Assembly (NCBI GenBank): GCA_036351255.1
Contig: JAZBOS010000093.1
Span: forward strand, 1-64,000
DNA length: 64,000 nt
DNA from: Bacteroides sp.
GTDB lineage: Bacteria > Bacteroidota > Bacteroidia > Bacteroidales > UBA7960
Reading direction: 5' to 3'
The notes under the pieces are model-generated. The model had not been told where the DNA came from and searched no databases. It saw nothing but the letters and a program-made list of their open reading frames with translations. The position numbers were made by a program, and so were the translations under genes. Numbering within the stretch: the first letter of the stretch is position 1; each line of letters opens with the position of its first letter. Of this stretch, positions 25,823 to 35,371 are shown in pieces.

Positions 25823-27526
25823 ATGACGCACATTGGATCTTACGAAGAAAGGTTAAAGAACTTCAACTGGAGCATTGCGGAAAAAGAATTGGAATACCAG
25901 CCGGGAAATGTGATTAACATCGGCTGGTATTGTTCTGACCGGATTTGTCAATTGGGGATGGCAGATAAGCCGGCCCTGATCTGGGAAGGGATGGGCGGCA
26001 AGGAAATAACCTTCACCTACAATGATGTTCGTCTCAACTCCAACACCATTGGTCATTTTCTGAGAAGCCTGGGTATTCAGCCCGAAGACAGGGTTTGCCT
26101 TTTCATGGATAAAATCCCTGAACTCTACCTGGGATTCCTCGGCATACTTAAGATCGGTGCCATTGCACAACCACTCTTTTCAGCCTTTGGCGATGAGTCT
26201 CTTTTTGTAAGGCTTGAAAACGCACAAACAAGGGCAATAATCACCCAGAAAAAGCATGCTCCGAAAGTCAGGAAGATCCTCGACAAAATGCCATTCCTGG
26301 AATACATCATAATCGTTGACCATGACCCGGCCAAGCCCCTTGGCCCCAGGGAGAAAAGTTTCAATCTTGACGAAACACAAAAAGTGGATAGCTTCGAAAT
26401 CTACCCCACTTTGGCAGAATCGCCTTCAGTTTTGCATTACACCTCCGGAACTACAGGTCAGCCTAAGGGGGTTAAACATGTGCATTACTCTTTAATTTCA
26501 CAATATCTTACCTCCAAGTGGGTCCTTGACCTGTGCGATGATGACATATACTGGTGCACAGCCGACCCGGGATGGGTCACCGGTACATCCTACGGAATTA
26601 TCGGGGCTTTTAGCAATGGTGTTACCCAGTGTGTGCTCGATGCTGGTTTTTCGGCCGATGCGTGGTACCGGTTTATTGAGAAACACCGGATTACAATGTG
26701 GTATTCCGCCCCAACCGCCATCCGTTCCCTCATGAAAGCAGGGGGAGAGGTTGCAAACAAATATGACCTTTCATGCCTCCGCCATTTGGCATCAGTGGGA
26801 GAACCCCTGAATTCAGAAGCTGTCATCTGGTCTGAGAAAGTATTTGGGAAGCCTTTTTACGACACCTACTGGCAAACCGAGACTGGGTCGATCATGATCT
26901 CAAACTATCCAGGCATGAAGGTCAAACCAGGGTCTATGGGAAAGCCATTTCCCGGCATTGAAGCCACCGTTGTACACCCGGAAACTTACGAACCTCTCGC
27001 CGAGCCTGGTAAGGTTGGCCTTATCGCCATTAAACCGGGCTGGCCTGCCATGATGCGCACCTACTGGAGAAACGAGGAAGCCTTCCAGGGCAAATTCAGA
27101 AAAGGATGGTATCTTCCCGGCGACCGCTCAAGTATTGACAAAGAAGGGTATTTCTGGTTCGTTGGGCGGGATGATGATGTGATCAATACCGGTGGTCACC
27201 TGGTGAGCCCCTTTGAGGTGGAATCTGCCCTGCTTGAACATCCTGCCGTAGCTGAATCTGCTGTTGTAGCCAAACCTGACTTCTTGAATATGGAGGTGGT
27301 TAAAGCTTTTGTGACGCTTAAGCCAGGCCATACACCCAGCAAAGAACTCGACCTGGAGATTATGAACTTCGTCCGCAAAAAACTCTCACCTCTGGCCATG
27401 CCACAGGAGATCGAATTTGTGGAAACATTGCCCAAAACCCGGAGCGGCAAGATCATGCGCCGTATCCTTAAGGCCAAAGAGTGGGGAGAAGAAATTGGCG
27501 ATACTTCAACCCTTGAAGATGATTAA
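25823..27526 (+). CDS. Acetyl-CoA synthetase-like acyl-adenylating ligase
   Basis: A 567-residue ANL-superfamily ligase of the AcsA-like class. The ATP loop is YTSGTTGQPKGVKH (about 212-225). ADPGWVTGTSYG and YWQTETGS are the A4-A5 region of acetyl-CoA synthetases. GDRSSIDKEGYFWFVGRDDDVINTGGH is the hinge, and KTRSGKIMRR ends in the catalytic Lys. It activates a short acyl group with ATP. The natural acceptor is usually CoA, but the neighbouring acpS and ACP genes raise the possibility that it loads the carrier protein. The substrate is not evident. Confidence 0.88.
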   Translation: MTHIGSYEERLKNFNWSIAEKELEYQPGNVINIGWYCSDRICQLGMADKPALIWEGMGGKEITFTYNDVRLNSNTIGHFLRSLGIQPEDRVCLFMDKIPELYLGFLGILKIGAIAQPLFSAFGDESLFVRLENAQTRAIITQKKHAPKVRKILDKMPFLEYIIIVDHDPAKPLGPREKSFNLDETQKVDSFEIYPTLAESPSVLHYTSGTTGQPKGVKHVHYSLISQYLTSKWVLDLCDDDIYWCTADPGWVTGTSYGIIGAFSNGVTQCVLDAGFSADAWYRFIEKHRITMWYSAPTAIRSLMKAGGEVANKYDLSCLRHLASVGEPLNSEAVIWSEKVFGKPFYDTYWQTETGSIMISNYPGMKVKPGSMGKPFPGIEATVVHPETYEPLAEPGKVGLIAIKPGWPAMMRTYWRNEEAFQGKFRKGWYLPGDRSSIDKEGYFWFVGRDDDVINTGGHLVSPFEVESALLEHPAVAESAVVAKPDFLNMEVVKAFVTLKPGHTPSKELDLEIMNFVRKKLSPLAMPQEIEFVETLPKTRSGKIMRRILKAKEWGEEIGDTSTLEDD

Positions 27527-27611
27527 TAAATAAATGCCTGGGGAAAACCGGCACAACGATTTATTAAGCTCACCAAAACCTAATAACAATCAACCAAAAA
27601 GAGACTGAATT

Positions 27612-27854
27612 ATGGAAGAAATGAAAGAAGTTGTAAGAGATTATGTAATACAGGAATACGTGGAAGACGACACGGAAGTCAACTTTGACACCCCACTGAT
27701 TTCGGGAGGGATTGTTGATTCATTTTCCATGGTATCCCTTAAACGTTTTCTGGAAAATAAATACAAAATCTCCATTCCGGATGACAAGGCTACGCCTGAG
27801 GCATTCGACAGCGTAAATAAAATCGTTGACCTTGTAAATGAATTTCTAAAATAG
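27612..27854 (+). CDS. Acyl carrier protein
   Basis: An 80-residue acidic helical protein. ISGGIVDSFSMVSLKRFLE places Ser37 in the DSx(M/L) motif at the start of helix II, the attachment site for phosphopantetheine. Helix I (EMKEVVRDYVIQEYV) and helix IV (VNKIVDLVNEFLK) are normal. DSF instead of the usual DSL marks it as a specialised carrier rather than the fatty-acid ACP, resembling those next to acyl-adenylating ligases. The stop is 8 bases before the second kbl, with GGAGG in the gap, so the two are likely co-translated. Confidence 0.9.
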   Translation: MEEMKEVVRDYVIQEYVEDDTEVNFDTPLISGGIVDSFSMVSLKRFLENKYKISIPDDKATPEAFDSVNKIVDLVNEFLK

Positions 27855-27862
27855 GAGGCATT

Positions 27863-29110
27863 ATGGCATATTCAGAAAAAACCAGGGCGATGTATGCCGA
27901 AGTCCTTGAAGGCATTAAAGAAGCCGGGCTTTTTAAGCAGGAACGTTTCATTCACTCTTCGCAGGCTGCCGACATTGAGGTTGAGTTTCCCGTGGGGGCC
28001 TCTCTTAAGAAAGTCATAAACATTTGCGCCAACAACTACCTGGGCATGTCAAGTCACCCTGAGGTTATCAAGGCGGCTCACGAAGGCCTCGATTCGCATG
28101 GCTACGGTATGTCATCGGTACGGTTTATTTGCGGCACCCAGGACATTCATAAACAATTGGAAGATATGGTTACCGAATTTCTGGGCACGGAAGACACCAT
28201 TCTTTTCCCGTCATGCATGGACGCCAATGCTGGTGTGTTTGAGGCTCTGCTGACCAAGGATGATGTCATGATATCCGACCGGTTGGTGCATGCTTCCATT
28301 ATTGATGGCATCCGGCTTTGCAGCGCTATGCACGATACTTTCAAGCATTCTGACATGGAGCACCTCGAAAGCAAGCTCCAACTTCACAACAACAGGCGAC
28401 TGAAGGTTGTGATAACCGATGGTGTTTTCTCTATGGACGGCGACACTGCCAAGCTCGATGAGATGGTGGCCCTTTGCGAGAAATATGATGCCTTGCTATT
28501 GGTGGATGACTCGCATGCCAGCGGTTTTATTGGAAAGACTGGCCGCGGCACCCACGAGCAGTATGGGGTGATGGGTAAGATTGACATCATTACCACCACC
28601 TTTGGCAAGGGCCTTGGAGGAGCATCCGGGGGTTGTGTATCAGGTCGAAAGGAACTGGTGGAATTGTGCCGTCAGAGAGCCCGGCCATACCTGTTCTCAA
28701 ATACCATTGCCCCTCCCATTGTGGCAGGAGTTATTAAAGTGCTTGAAATTCTGTCTGCTTCTACTGACCGCCGTGATAAGCTGGAGAGCAACACTTCCTT
28801 CTGGCGCAATGGCTTATGTGAAGCTGGGTTTATATTGAAACAAGGTGACACCCCTATTGTGCCTGTTATGCTCTTTAATGCAAAATTGGCACAAGATTTC
28901 TCACGCGACTTGTTTGAAGAAGGCATTTATGCTATCGGCTTCTTCTTTCCTGTTGTACCCCAAAGCCAGGCAAGAATCAGAACCCAAATATCGGCCGGAC
29001 ACGAAATGCACCACCTTGAAAAAGCCCTGGAGGCTTTCAAAAAAGTGGGTAAGAAATACAACATCCTTGGCAAATCAAAGCAAGAGATTATAGACATGTA
29101 TGGCATTTAG
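27863..29110 (+). CDS. Kbl-like alpha-oxoamine synthase (copy 2), adjacent to the ACP
   Basis: A 415-residue PLP enzyme paralogous to the gene at 24150. It shares [61 protein letters not shown] and TTFGKGLGGASGG (Lys249 binds PLP). It differs in a longer N-terminus (FPVGASLKKVINICA) and a C-terminal extension of about 15 residues (ILGKSKQEIIDMYG). Tight linkage to the carrier protein suggests it uses an acyl-ACP or acyl thioester to make an amino ketone. Its true amino acid and acyl substrates are unknown. Confidence 0.85.
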   Translation: MAYSEKTRAMYAEVLEGIKEAGLFKQERFIHSSQAADIEVEFPVGASLKKVINICANNYLGMSSHPEVIKAAHEGLDSHGYGMSSVRFICGTQDIHKQLEDMVTEFLGTEDTILFPSCMDANAGVFEALLTKDDVMISDRLVHASIIDGIRLCSAMHDTFKHSDMEHLESKLQLHNNRRLKVVITDGVFSMDGDTAKLDEMVALCEKYDALLLVDDSHASGFIGKTGRGTHEQYGVMGKIDIITTTFGKGLGGASGGCVSGRKELVELCRQRARPYLFSNTIAPPIVAGVIKVLEILSASTDRRDKLESNTSFWRNGLCEAGFILKQGDTPIVPVMLFNAKLAQDFSRDLFEEGIYAIGFFFPVVPQSQARIRTQISAGHEMHHLEKALEAFKKVGKKYNILGKSKQEIIDMYGI

Positions 29111-29128
29111 CGAGCCATTTTAAGCTGG

Positions 29129-29164
29129 AACCGTCCTGATTTATTAATCAGGGCGGTTTTTTTT
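29129..29164 (+). terminator. Terminator of the kbl locus
   Basis: AACCGTCCTGATT pairs with AATCAGGGCGGTT (one wobble pair) around a TATT loop, then a long T run. It ends the five-gene unit. Confidence 0.85.
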
Positions 29165-29269
29165 ATCTTCCCATGACAAACATGAAGTAATATCAACCTC
29201 ATTAAACATTTTTTGTTATTATTGCTGCCAGTTATCAAATTGAAATAACCCTCATTTTCTAAATACAAC

Positions 29270-30802
29270 ATGAGAAAAGCCTTCTTACTCCTGACTGCCA
29301 TTTTGGTCATCGCAATTAATTCCTTTGCAACACCCCCTGAAGTCCTCCTTGAAAAACTTGATGCCTATTATGAGCAGGTTCTCACCGACTGGGATATGCC
29401 CGGCATGGCTGTTGGGATTGTGAAGGATGGCGAGTTGATCTTCAGTAAAGGTTATGGGGCAATGGAGGTTGGAAAGCACGGCACCCCTGATGAGAACACC
29501 CTGTATGCCATTGCCTCGAACACCAAGGCTTTTACGGCAACCATGCTGGCTATACTGGTGCAGGAGGGAAAAATCAAATGGAACGATAAGGTCCAGCAAT
29601 ATCTTCCCTGGTTTGAGGTGTACGATCCATGGGTCAGCCGGGAGGCCAATATCCGCGACCTGATGAGCCACCGCATCGGGCTGGGCACGTTCAGCGGGGA
29701 TGTGGTTTGGTATAAATCAGACCTGAGCACCGAAGAGATCGTCAGGTCAGCAGCACACCTGCCGCAAGCCTTTGGCTTCCGCAATGGGTATGGCTATTCA
29801 AACCTGATGTACATGGCGGCTGGACTGGTCATTGAGGAGGTAACCGGAAAGAGCTGGGCAGAAAATGTCAGGGAACGTATTCTAGAGCCCCTGGGGATGA
29901 GCCGCACCATTGTGGGAACTGCAGAACTTACCTCAAAAGGAAATTTCGCCACCCCTCACTCCTTGGTTGATGGACAAAACGTCCCCATCAAGTGGGAAGA
30001 CTGGACCCAGGTGGCTGCAATGGGCGGGCTGAACTCAAGCATAAAAGACATGGCCCAGTGGATGATCTTTAACTTGAACCTGGGCATCTGGGGCGAGGAC
30101 ACTCTGCTGCCCCCCTCTGGCTTTAACATGCTTTGGACGGCCCACAGCAATTTTGTGGTGAATCGCACCCAGCGGCAGGACTTTAACCGCCACTTCAACA
30201 GCTATGGGCTGGGCTGGGGACTGAGCGACTATCATGGCCGTTTAAGCGTTGGGCATACCGGGGGATATGATGGGATGCTGTCGGAAGTACGGCTTATCCC
30301 CGAAGAAAAACTTGGGGTTGTGGTGCTGACCAATGGCATCAAGAGCCTGATGACAGCCATCACCAATTACACCCTTGAGATGATGCTGGGGCAGGAACCA
30401 CGCGACTGGTCAGCCGAATTACTTGCAAGAGCAGAACGCAGGCCGGTTGAAGACCCCCGAATCACCACCATCAAAGAGGCACGGGTGTTGAATACCCAGC
30501 CCACCCTTGAAGCGGAGGCGTTTACGGGAACATATCAATCTGCCATTTATGGAAACATTTTCATAAAACAGGAAAACGACAGGCTGCGACTGGAATTTGA
30601 GCGCTCACCCGAACTCTCGGCCACCCTCAGCCACTGGCATTACGACACCTGGAAGATCGATTGGGACAACATTCACGCCTGGTTTGACTTCGGCGTGCTT
30701 AAGTTTAACGCTGATAACAAACAAAGAGTAATCAGCATGGACTTTGAGGTGCCCAATGGCGATATTTTCTTTGAGGAACTGAAACCCGTTAAAGTAAAAT
30801 AA
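29270..30802 (+). CDS. Secreted serine hydrolase, class C beta-lactamase fold
   Basis: A 510-residue protein with a signal peptide ending AINSFA. The catalytic motifs of the beta-lactamase/DD-peptidase fold are present: Ser83-x-x-Lys86 (SNTK), Tyr176-Ser-Asn178 (YSN), and HTGG for the third motif (GHTGGYDGM). The C-terminal 130 residues form the DUF3471-type beta domain common in Bacteroidota homologues. Members include D-amino peptidases, esterases and cell-wall enzymes, and few are true beta-lactamases. Monocistronic. Confidence 0.88.
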   Translation: MRKAFLLLTAILVIAINSFATPPEVLLEKLDAYYEQVLTDWDMPGMAVGIVKDGELIFSKGYGAMEVGKHGTPDENTLYAIASNTKAFTATMLAILVQEGKIKWNDKVQQYLPWFEVYDPWVSREANIRDLMSHRIGLGTFSGDVVWYKSDLSTEEIVRSAAHLPQAFGFRNGYGYSNLMYMAAGLVIEEVTGKSWAENVRERILEPLGMSRTIVGTAELTSKGNFATPHSLVDGQNVPIKWEDWTQVAAMGGLNSSIKDMAQWMIFNLNLGIWGEDTLLPPSGFNMLWTAHSNFVVNRTQRQDFNRHFNSYGLGWGLSDYHGRLSVGHTGGYDGMLSEVRLIPEEKLGVVVLTNGIKSLMTAITNYTLEMMLGQEPRDWSAELLARAERRPVEDPRITTIKEARVLNTQPTLEAEAFTGTYQSAIYGNIFIKQENDRLRLEFERSPELSATLSHWHYDTWKIDWDNIHAWFDFGVLKFNADNKQRVISMDFEVPNGDIFFEELKPVKVK

Positions 30803-30812
30803 AACCCGGAAG

Positions 30813-32360
30813 TCAGGGAGTTAGGATTTCCTCTCTCCAGACACCCTCAGGAGATTCAAGCAAAATCATGTATATCCCGGAGGGCCAACCGCTGGTGTAA
30901 ACACGAATCTGTCCTGACCCTTCCGGCTGAAGTTCCTGATTCAGCATTATGACACCCAGGGCATTGATAATTCTCAGCTTGGCCTTTCCAGGATAATCCG
31001 GAAGATTAATATTAAAGTAACCATTTACCGCAGGATTGGGATACGTTGACAATCCCGGGGTTCTGACTGAAGGAGCACCAACGTCCGACCCGGGATAAAG
31101 CAAAACGACCTGGTCCACATGCTCGTCAATCACTGTCACTATTCCTTCTTCAGAAAGGAAGCCATCACGGCTCACCATGAAATCAAGTTCCGAACCCCCT
31201 TCAATATCAACAAATAAGGCGACTCCTGTTGCGTTGGTATATTGTGCTTCCTGCCCTTCCAGTTCTACTTTTGCACCCTGAACTGGAGCCTCGGTAATGC
31301 CATGTTTTATGGTAAACCGCAGCTGATAAAATCCGCCATCAAGGGCTTCAAACAGAACCCCGTCCATCACATACCAGTTTTGCCACTCCCCTCCACTGGC
31401 GGCTTGCCAGTCGGTCAGGTCAAAGCTATTGTTTCCCTCCGGGTTACCCAATATTTTATAAACCGAGAGCGCCTGCCCGTCATGGTTCCACGTAAGCGGA
31501 ATCGAAGCTTCACATGATTCAGGAACTTCTCCATTCACTTTCAAAAAATAGGCATAATCCTCATAAGCAGGGTTTCCGAAAACCCGGGCCATGCCATCTT
31601 CATTTACTCCTACCGCAGTGTATTCATTTATGCCAATGCCTTTGGCATCCATATCCCAATCCATCACCATCCTGGCCATAAAGACTACGTGCCTTCCCTT
31701 GCGGTCCTCATCATCACCCTGTATCCGGTTATAATGTGAGTCGGTGACCACTTCCTCCAGGAAGGGGATATGAAGAAAATCATTGTCAAGGGTAACTCTG
31801 AAGTGGTAAGGGTCATTTAATGCTTCTGAAGACCAGACGGTATTATTCTCGGCCGTATAAGCTACCTCCCCAAGTACTGCAAGTCCTGCGCTGGTGCCAC
31901 CTATCGTAACGCCCTTATCGTTCACCAGGTAATGAATGGCATCCTCCACCAAGGTGTTTTTCCAGAAATTGACATAATCCCATTGATTACCCCCTGCAAT
32001 AAACAATGCTTCTGCCTTGATCATTGCATCATAAACCACCTGCTGGTCAGCTGATGCCTGGCTGGCAATTACAATTGAAGTAACCGAGTTCACCGCCACA
32101 TCCAAACCCGAATACAGGTAATTGTTATAGCCATCGCTTCCTGTTGCCCTGATTACCACAATATCTCCCCCATCGGCCCTTTGAAGAAACCAGCGCATGG
32201 CATCATCATTATCGGTGGCACCCCCAGCCAGTAAGATCCCGGACAGCGGATTGGTTATTGCATCCACCGTAGAACCAGTATTATAGAATGTCTGGGCATA
32301 CAGATTCATGGAAAGGAGACAGGCAGTTATGATGGTGAAAAGGGCTTGCAGTCCTCGCAT
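30813..32360 (-). CDS. Secreted cyanophycinase-like S51 peptidase with type IX sorting domain
   Basis: A 515-residue protein with a signal peptide (MRGLQALFTIITACLLSMNLYAQ). Residues about 35-310 match the S51 peptidase fold: GILLAGGATDN, ALFIAGGNQWDYV, and GGTSAGLAVLGE with nucleophile Ser157. A carboxypeptidase-regulatory-like beta domain follows (ITEAPVQGAKVELEG). The last 80 residues are a type A sorting domain (STYPNPAVNGYFNI ... GIYMILLE ... REEIL) for export by the type IX system. Cyanophycinases cut beta-Asp-Arg polymers; whether this one does is inferred. The gene ends 10 bases after a convergent hydrolase gene. Confidence 0.88.
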   Translation of the reverse strand: MRGLQALFTIITACLLSMNLYAQTFYNTGSTVDAITNPLSGILLAGGATDNDDAMRWFLQRADGGDIVVIRATGSDGYNNYLYSGLDVAVNSVTSIVIASQASADQQVVYDAMIKAEALFIAGGNQWDYVNFWKNTLVEDAIHYLVNDKGVTIGGTSAGLAVLGEVAYTAENNTVWSSEALNDPYHFRVTLDNDFLHIPFLEEVVTDSHYNRIQGDDEDRKGRHVVFMARMVMDWDMDAKGIGINEYTAVGVNEDGMARVFGNPAYEDYAYFLKVNGEVPESCEASIPLTWNHDGQALSVYKILGNPEGNNSFDLTDWQAASGGEWQNWYVMDGVLFEALDGGFYQLRFTIKHGITEAPVQGAKVELEGQEAQYTNATGVALFVDIEGGSELDFMVSRDGFLSEEGIVTVIDEHVDQVVLLYPGSDVGAPSVRTPGLSTYPNPAVNGYFNINLPDYPGKAKLRIINALGVIMLNQELQPEGSGQIRVYTSGWPSGIYMILLESPEGVWREEILTP

Positions 32361-32501
32361 AGTTCTATTTTTCTACTAAAATAGGCTATTTTTAAAAATT
32401 TTTAAAAATTTTTCCAGGAAAACAATTTGAACAATCGGGGCAATGACTCGCAAAAGTTCAATTAAGTTGTTTTGGTTAAGTGTCAAGTAAAAGCAAAAAC
32501 T

Positions 32502-32509
32502 TAAATTTG
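32502..32509 (+). promoter_or_regulatory. -7 box for pyruvate kinase
   Basis: TAAATTTG fits TAnnTTTG, 20 bases before the ATG at 32529, giving a leader of about 13 bases. The nearest TTTG is 27 bases upstream, too far for a canonical -33. Confidence 0.45.
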
Positions 32510-32528
32510 TTTTCTCAAAACCCCAGCC

Positions 32529-33950
32529 ATGGAAAAACTGACCAAGATTGTTGCCACCATTTCAGACAAGCGCTGTGACACTGAATTTATCAGGCAGTTG
32601 CATGATGCGGGCATGGACGTAGTACGCATTAACACGGCACACCAGACACCAGAACAAGCCCTTGGGTTGATTGAAAATGTTAGAAAAGTTTCCTCACGGA
32701 TTCCTTTTCTGCTTGATACCAAAGGACCAGAAATAAGAACCAATGCCTCACCATCCGACTTGGTGGTGGCCAGGGATCAGTTAATCATGGTCAAGGGAAG
32801 AAAGGGAGTCCCTTCCGATGACCTTTGCCTTTACCTGGATTTTGAAGGCATCGTTGACCATCTGGATGTGGGTAACCGCATCATGATCGACGACGGGGAG
32901 ATTGAGTTGAAAGTGGTTGAAAAACACGCTGCCCACCTTTTATGCAAGGTTTGCAACTCAGGCGTAATTAAGGGCCGGAAAAGCGTTAATCTTCCCGGAA
33001 TCAGAATCGATCTCCCTTCGCTCACCCCAAAGGATATTGAATTCATTGCGTTCGGAATAAAAAACAACATTGACTTCATTGCTCATTCCTTTGTGAGGAG
33101 TAAGCAGGATGTGCTGGACATCCAGAAGATCCTTGATGAGCACAACAGCCCTATCAAAATCATTGCCAAGATCGAGAATCAGCAGGGAGTGGATAACATT
33201 GATGAGATCCTTGTGCACGTGTATGGCATTATGGTGGCCCGTGGAGATCTGGCCATCGAGGTGCCTGCCGAGCGCATCCCCGTAATACAGGCATTGCTGA
33301 TCAAGAAATGTATCCGTCAAAAAAAGGCTGTAATCATTGCCACGCAGATGCTCCACTCCATGATTACCAACCCCAGGCCTACCCGCGCCGAGGTCAGCGA
33401 CATTGCTACTGCCATCTTCTCGGGTACCGATGCAGTAATGCTTAGCGGCGAAACAGCCTATGGCAAATACCCCTTGGAGTCGGTACAGATCATGACCCGC
33501 ACCGCCCGCGAAACGGAAAAAAACAAACCTTTCCTGATGGAAGGCAAGGTTATGCCCCACGACAATGAAATTTCCGTTTTCCTTTCAAAAACTGCGGTAC
33601 GCTCCATACAAAAACTCAACACGAAAGCGATTATCACTGATACCGATACCGGCAAAACAGCCCGCTACCTCTCGGCATTCAGGGGGAAGACCCCCATTTA
33701 CGCTCAGTGTTACGATCACCGGGTGGTACGTGAGTTGGCCCTTAACTATGGCGTGTATGCCAACTTCCTGGATGTGGAAACCTCAAAGAAGGAATTTACA
33801 AATGTAACCCTTACCCGCCTGATCAGCAAGGAAGAGATCAGTCCAGAAGACCTCATTGTGGTCATGGCAGGAAACTTCGGAAAAAAATCCGGGCCAAGTT
33901 ATGTCGAAATAAGCACGGCCCAAAACATGCTTTCTACGGAAAAACCATAA
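32529..33950 (+). CDS. pyk: Pyruvate kinase
   Basis: A 473-residue glycolytic enzyme making ATP and pyruvate from phosphoenolpyruvate. The barrel shows KIVATISDK, RINTAHQTPEQ (the RxNxxH region), DTKGPEIRT, IIAKIENQQGVDNIDEI with the catalytic Lys, MVARGDLAIEVP and ATQMLHSMITNPRPTRAEVSD. The C-terminal regulatory domain (about 350-473) lacks an extra PEP-utiliser domain. Length is standard. It precedes mgtE by 50 bases on the same strand, perhaps sharing a transcript, since magnesium is its cofactor. Confidence 0.97.
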   Translation: MEKLTKIVATISDKRCDTEFIRQLHDAGMDVVRINTAHQTPEQALGLIENVRKVSSRIPFLLDTKGPEIRTNASPSDLVVARDQLIMVKGRKGVPSDDLCLYLDFEGIVDHLDVGNRIMIDDGEIELKVVEKHAAHLLCKVCNSGVIKGRKSVNLPGIRIDLPSLTPKDIEFIAFGIKNNIDFIAHSFVRSKQDVLDIQKILDEHNSPIKIIAKIENQQGVDNIDEILVHVYGIMVARGDLAIEVPAERIPVIQALLIKKCIRQKKAVIIATQMLHSMITNPRPTRAEVSDIATAIFSGTDAVMLSGETAYGKYPLESVQIMTRTARETEKNKPFLMEGKVMPHDNEISVFLSKTAVRSIQKLNTKAIITDTDTGKTARYLSAFRGKTPIYAQCYDHRVVRELALNYGVYANFLDVETSKKEFTNVTLTRLISKEEISPEDLIVVMAGNFGKKSGPSYVEISTAQNMLSTEKP

Positions 33951-34000
33951 TAGAAGGCAAGCAATAAATTTAAGGTCACTGATTATAAAACAGGCGTCCC

Positions 34001-35356
34001 ATGAGCATCAAAATAAAAGACATAACAATCGACAGCATCCGCGATGCCATTCAGGAACAGCACGACGAATTCCTCATAGAGATGATCAACGAACTCTACG
34101 CGGCCGACATTGCTGAGGTGATGGACGAGTTGAATCTGGAGGAAGCCAAATACCTGTACACCCTGCTGGAAAAGGAAGAAGCTGCCGATGTACTGATGGA
34201 ACTGGAGGACGATGTCCGTGAGCGTTTCCTGGCCTCTTTTTCAACCCAGGAAATCGCCCATGATTTCATCGACAACCTTGATTCTGATGATGCTGCCGAC
34301 CTGATCAACGAACTTCCCGATACGATGCGGGGGGAGATCCTGGCTCATATAGAAGACCGCCAGCAAGCCCAGGACATTGCCGACCTGCTGATCTACCCCA
34401 CCAACAGCGCTGGGGGTCTCATGGGAAAAGAGCTGGTGAAAGTACATTCCAGCTGGCATGTGGTCACCTGCATCCGCGAAATGCGGCGTCAGGCCGAAGA
34501 GGTCGAAAATGTTTATACCGTTTATGTGGTCGATGATGATGAAAAGCTGGTTGGCCTCCTTTCCCTCGAGAAACTTCTCATCGCCTCTCCGCGCGATAAG
34601 ATCGAGACCCTTTACGATCCTGATGTGATCTCGGTGAAAGCCTCCCAGAAAGGGGAGGAAGTGGCACAGATCATGAACAAATACGACCTGGTGGTTTTGC
34701 CCGTGATTGATGAGCTGGGCAGGCTGATCGGGCGTATCACCATTGACGACGTGGTCGACTTTATTAAGGAAGAAGCTGAGCGTGACTACCAGTTATTGTC
34801 GGGTATTTCCCAGGACATTGAATCAACCGATAAAATCTGGGAGATCACCCAGGGACGTTTGTTTTGGCTGGTAGTGGCTTTGTTTGGTGGTATTATTGGT
34901 TCGCGCGTCATTGCTAATTACGAAGACCAGATCAGCATCAATCCAGAACTCGCTTTTTTCATGCCTTTGATTGCCGCCATGGGCGGAAATGTAGGCATAC
35001 AAGCCTCTGCTCTGATCGTTCAGGGACTGGCAAATCACACTTTGTCGGGAGGCATTTTGCCCAAATTGCTGAAAGAGCTTTCCGTGGGACTTATCAATGG
35101 ATTGGTATGCTCGGCAATCCTGATGGTTTACAGCTATTTCTTTGCCCCTTCCCTGGCACTGGGCCTTACGGTGAGCGTGGCTTTGATGACAGTTATCCTT
35201 TTTGCCTCTGTTTTTGGGTCCTTTGTTCCCCTGGTCCTCGACAAGATGAAGATTGACCCTGCCCTTGCCACAGGACCCTTTATTACAACATCCAATGACA
35301 TCATCGGCCTGTTCATATACTTTTTGATCGGCCGCCTGATGTACGGATTGTTCTGA
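34001..35356 (+). CDS. mgtE: Magnesium transporter MgtE
   Basis: A 451-residue transporter. The N domain (1-130) is the acidic helical superhelix (AADIAEVMDELNLEEA). Two CBS domains follow (about 135-255; VYVVDDDEKLVGLLS and LPVIDELGRLIGRITIDDV), and together they act as the magnesium sensor. A plug helix leads to five membrane helices with GGNVGIQASALIVQGLA, the conserved ion-pore segment, and DPALATGPFITTSNDI near the end. Length matches. It sits between pyk and the convergent gldD. Confidence 0.95.
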   Translation: MSIKIKDITIDSIRDAIQEQHDEFLIEMINELYAADIAEVMDELNLEEAKYLYTLLEKEEAADVLMELEDDVRERFLASFSTQEIAHDFIDNLDSDDAADLINELPDTMRGEILAHIEDRQQAQDIADLLIYPTNSAGGLMGKELVKVHSSWHVVTCIREMRRQAEEVENVYTVYVVDDDEKLVGLLSLEKLLIASPRDKIETLYDPDVISVKASQKGEEVAQIMNKYDLVVLPVIDELGRLIGRITIDDVVDFIKEEAERDYQLLSGISQDIESTDKIWEITQGRLFWLVVALFGGIIGSRVIANYEDQISINPELAFFMPLIAAMGGNVGIQASALIVQGLANHTLSGGILPKLLKELSVGLINGLVCSAILMVYSYFFAPSLALGLTVSVALMTVILFASVFGSFVPLVLDKMKIDPALATGPFITTSNDIIGLFIYFLIGRLMYGLF

Positions 35357-35371
35357 TTCTTTTTTACAGGT

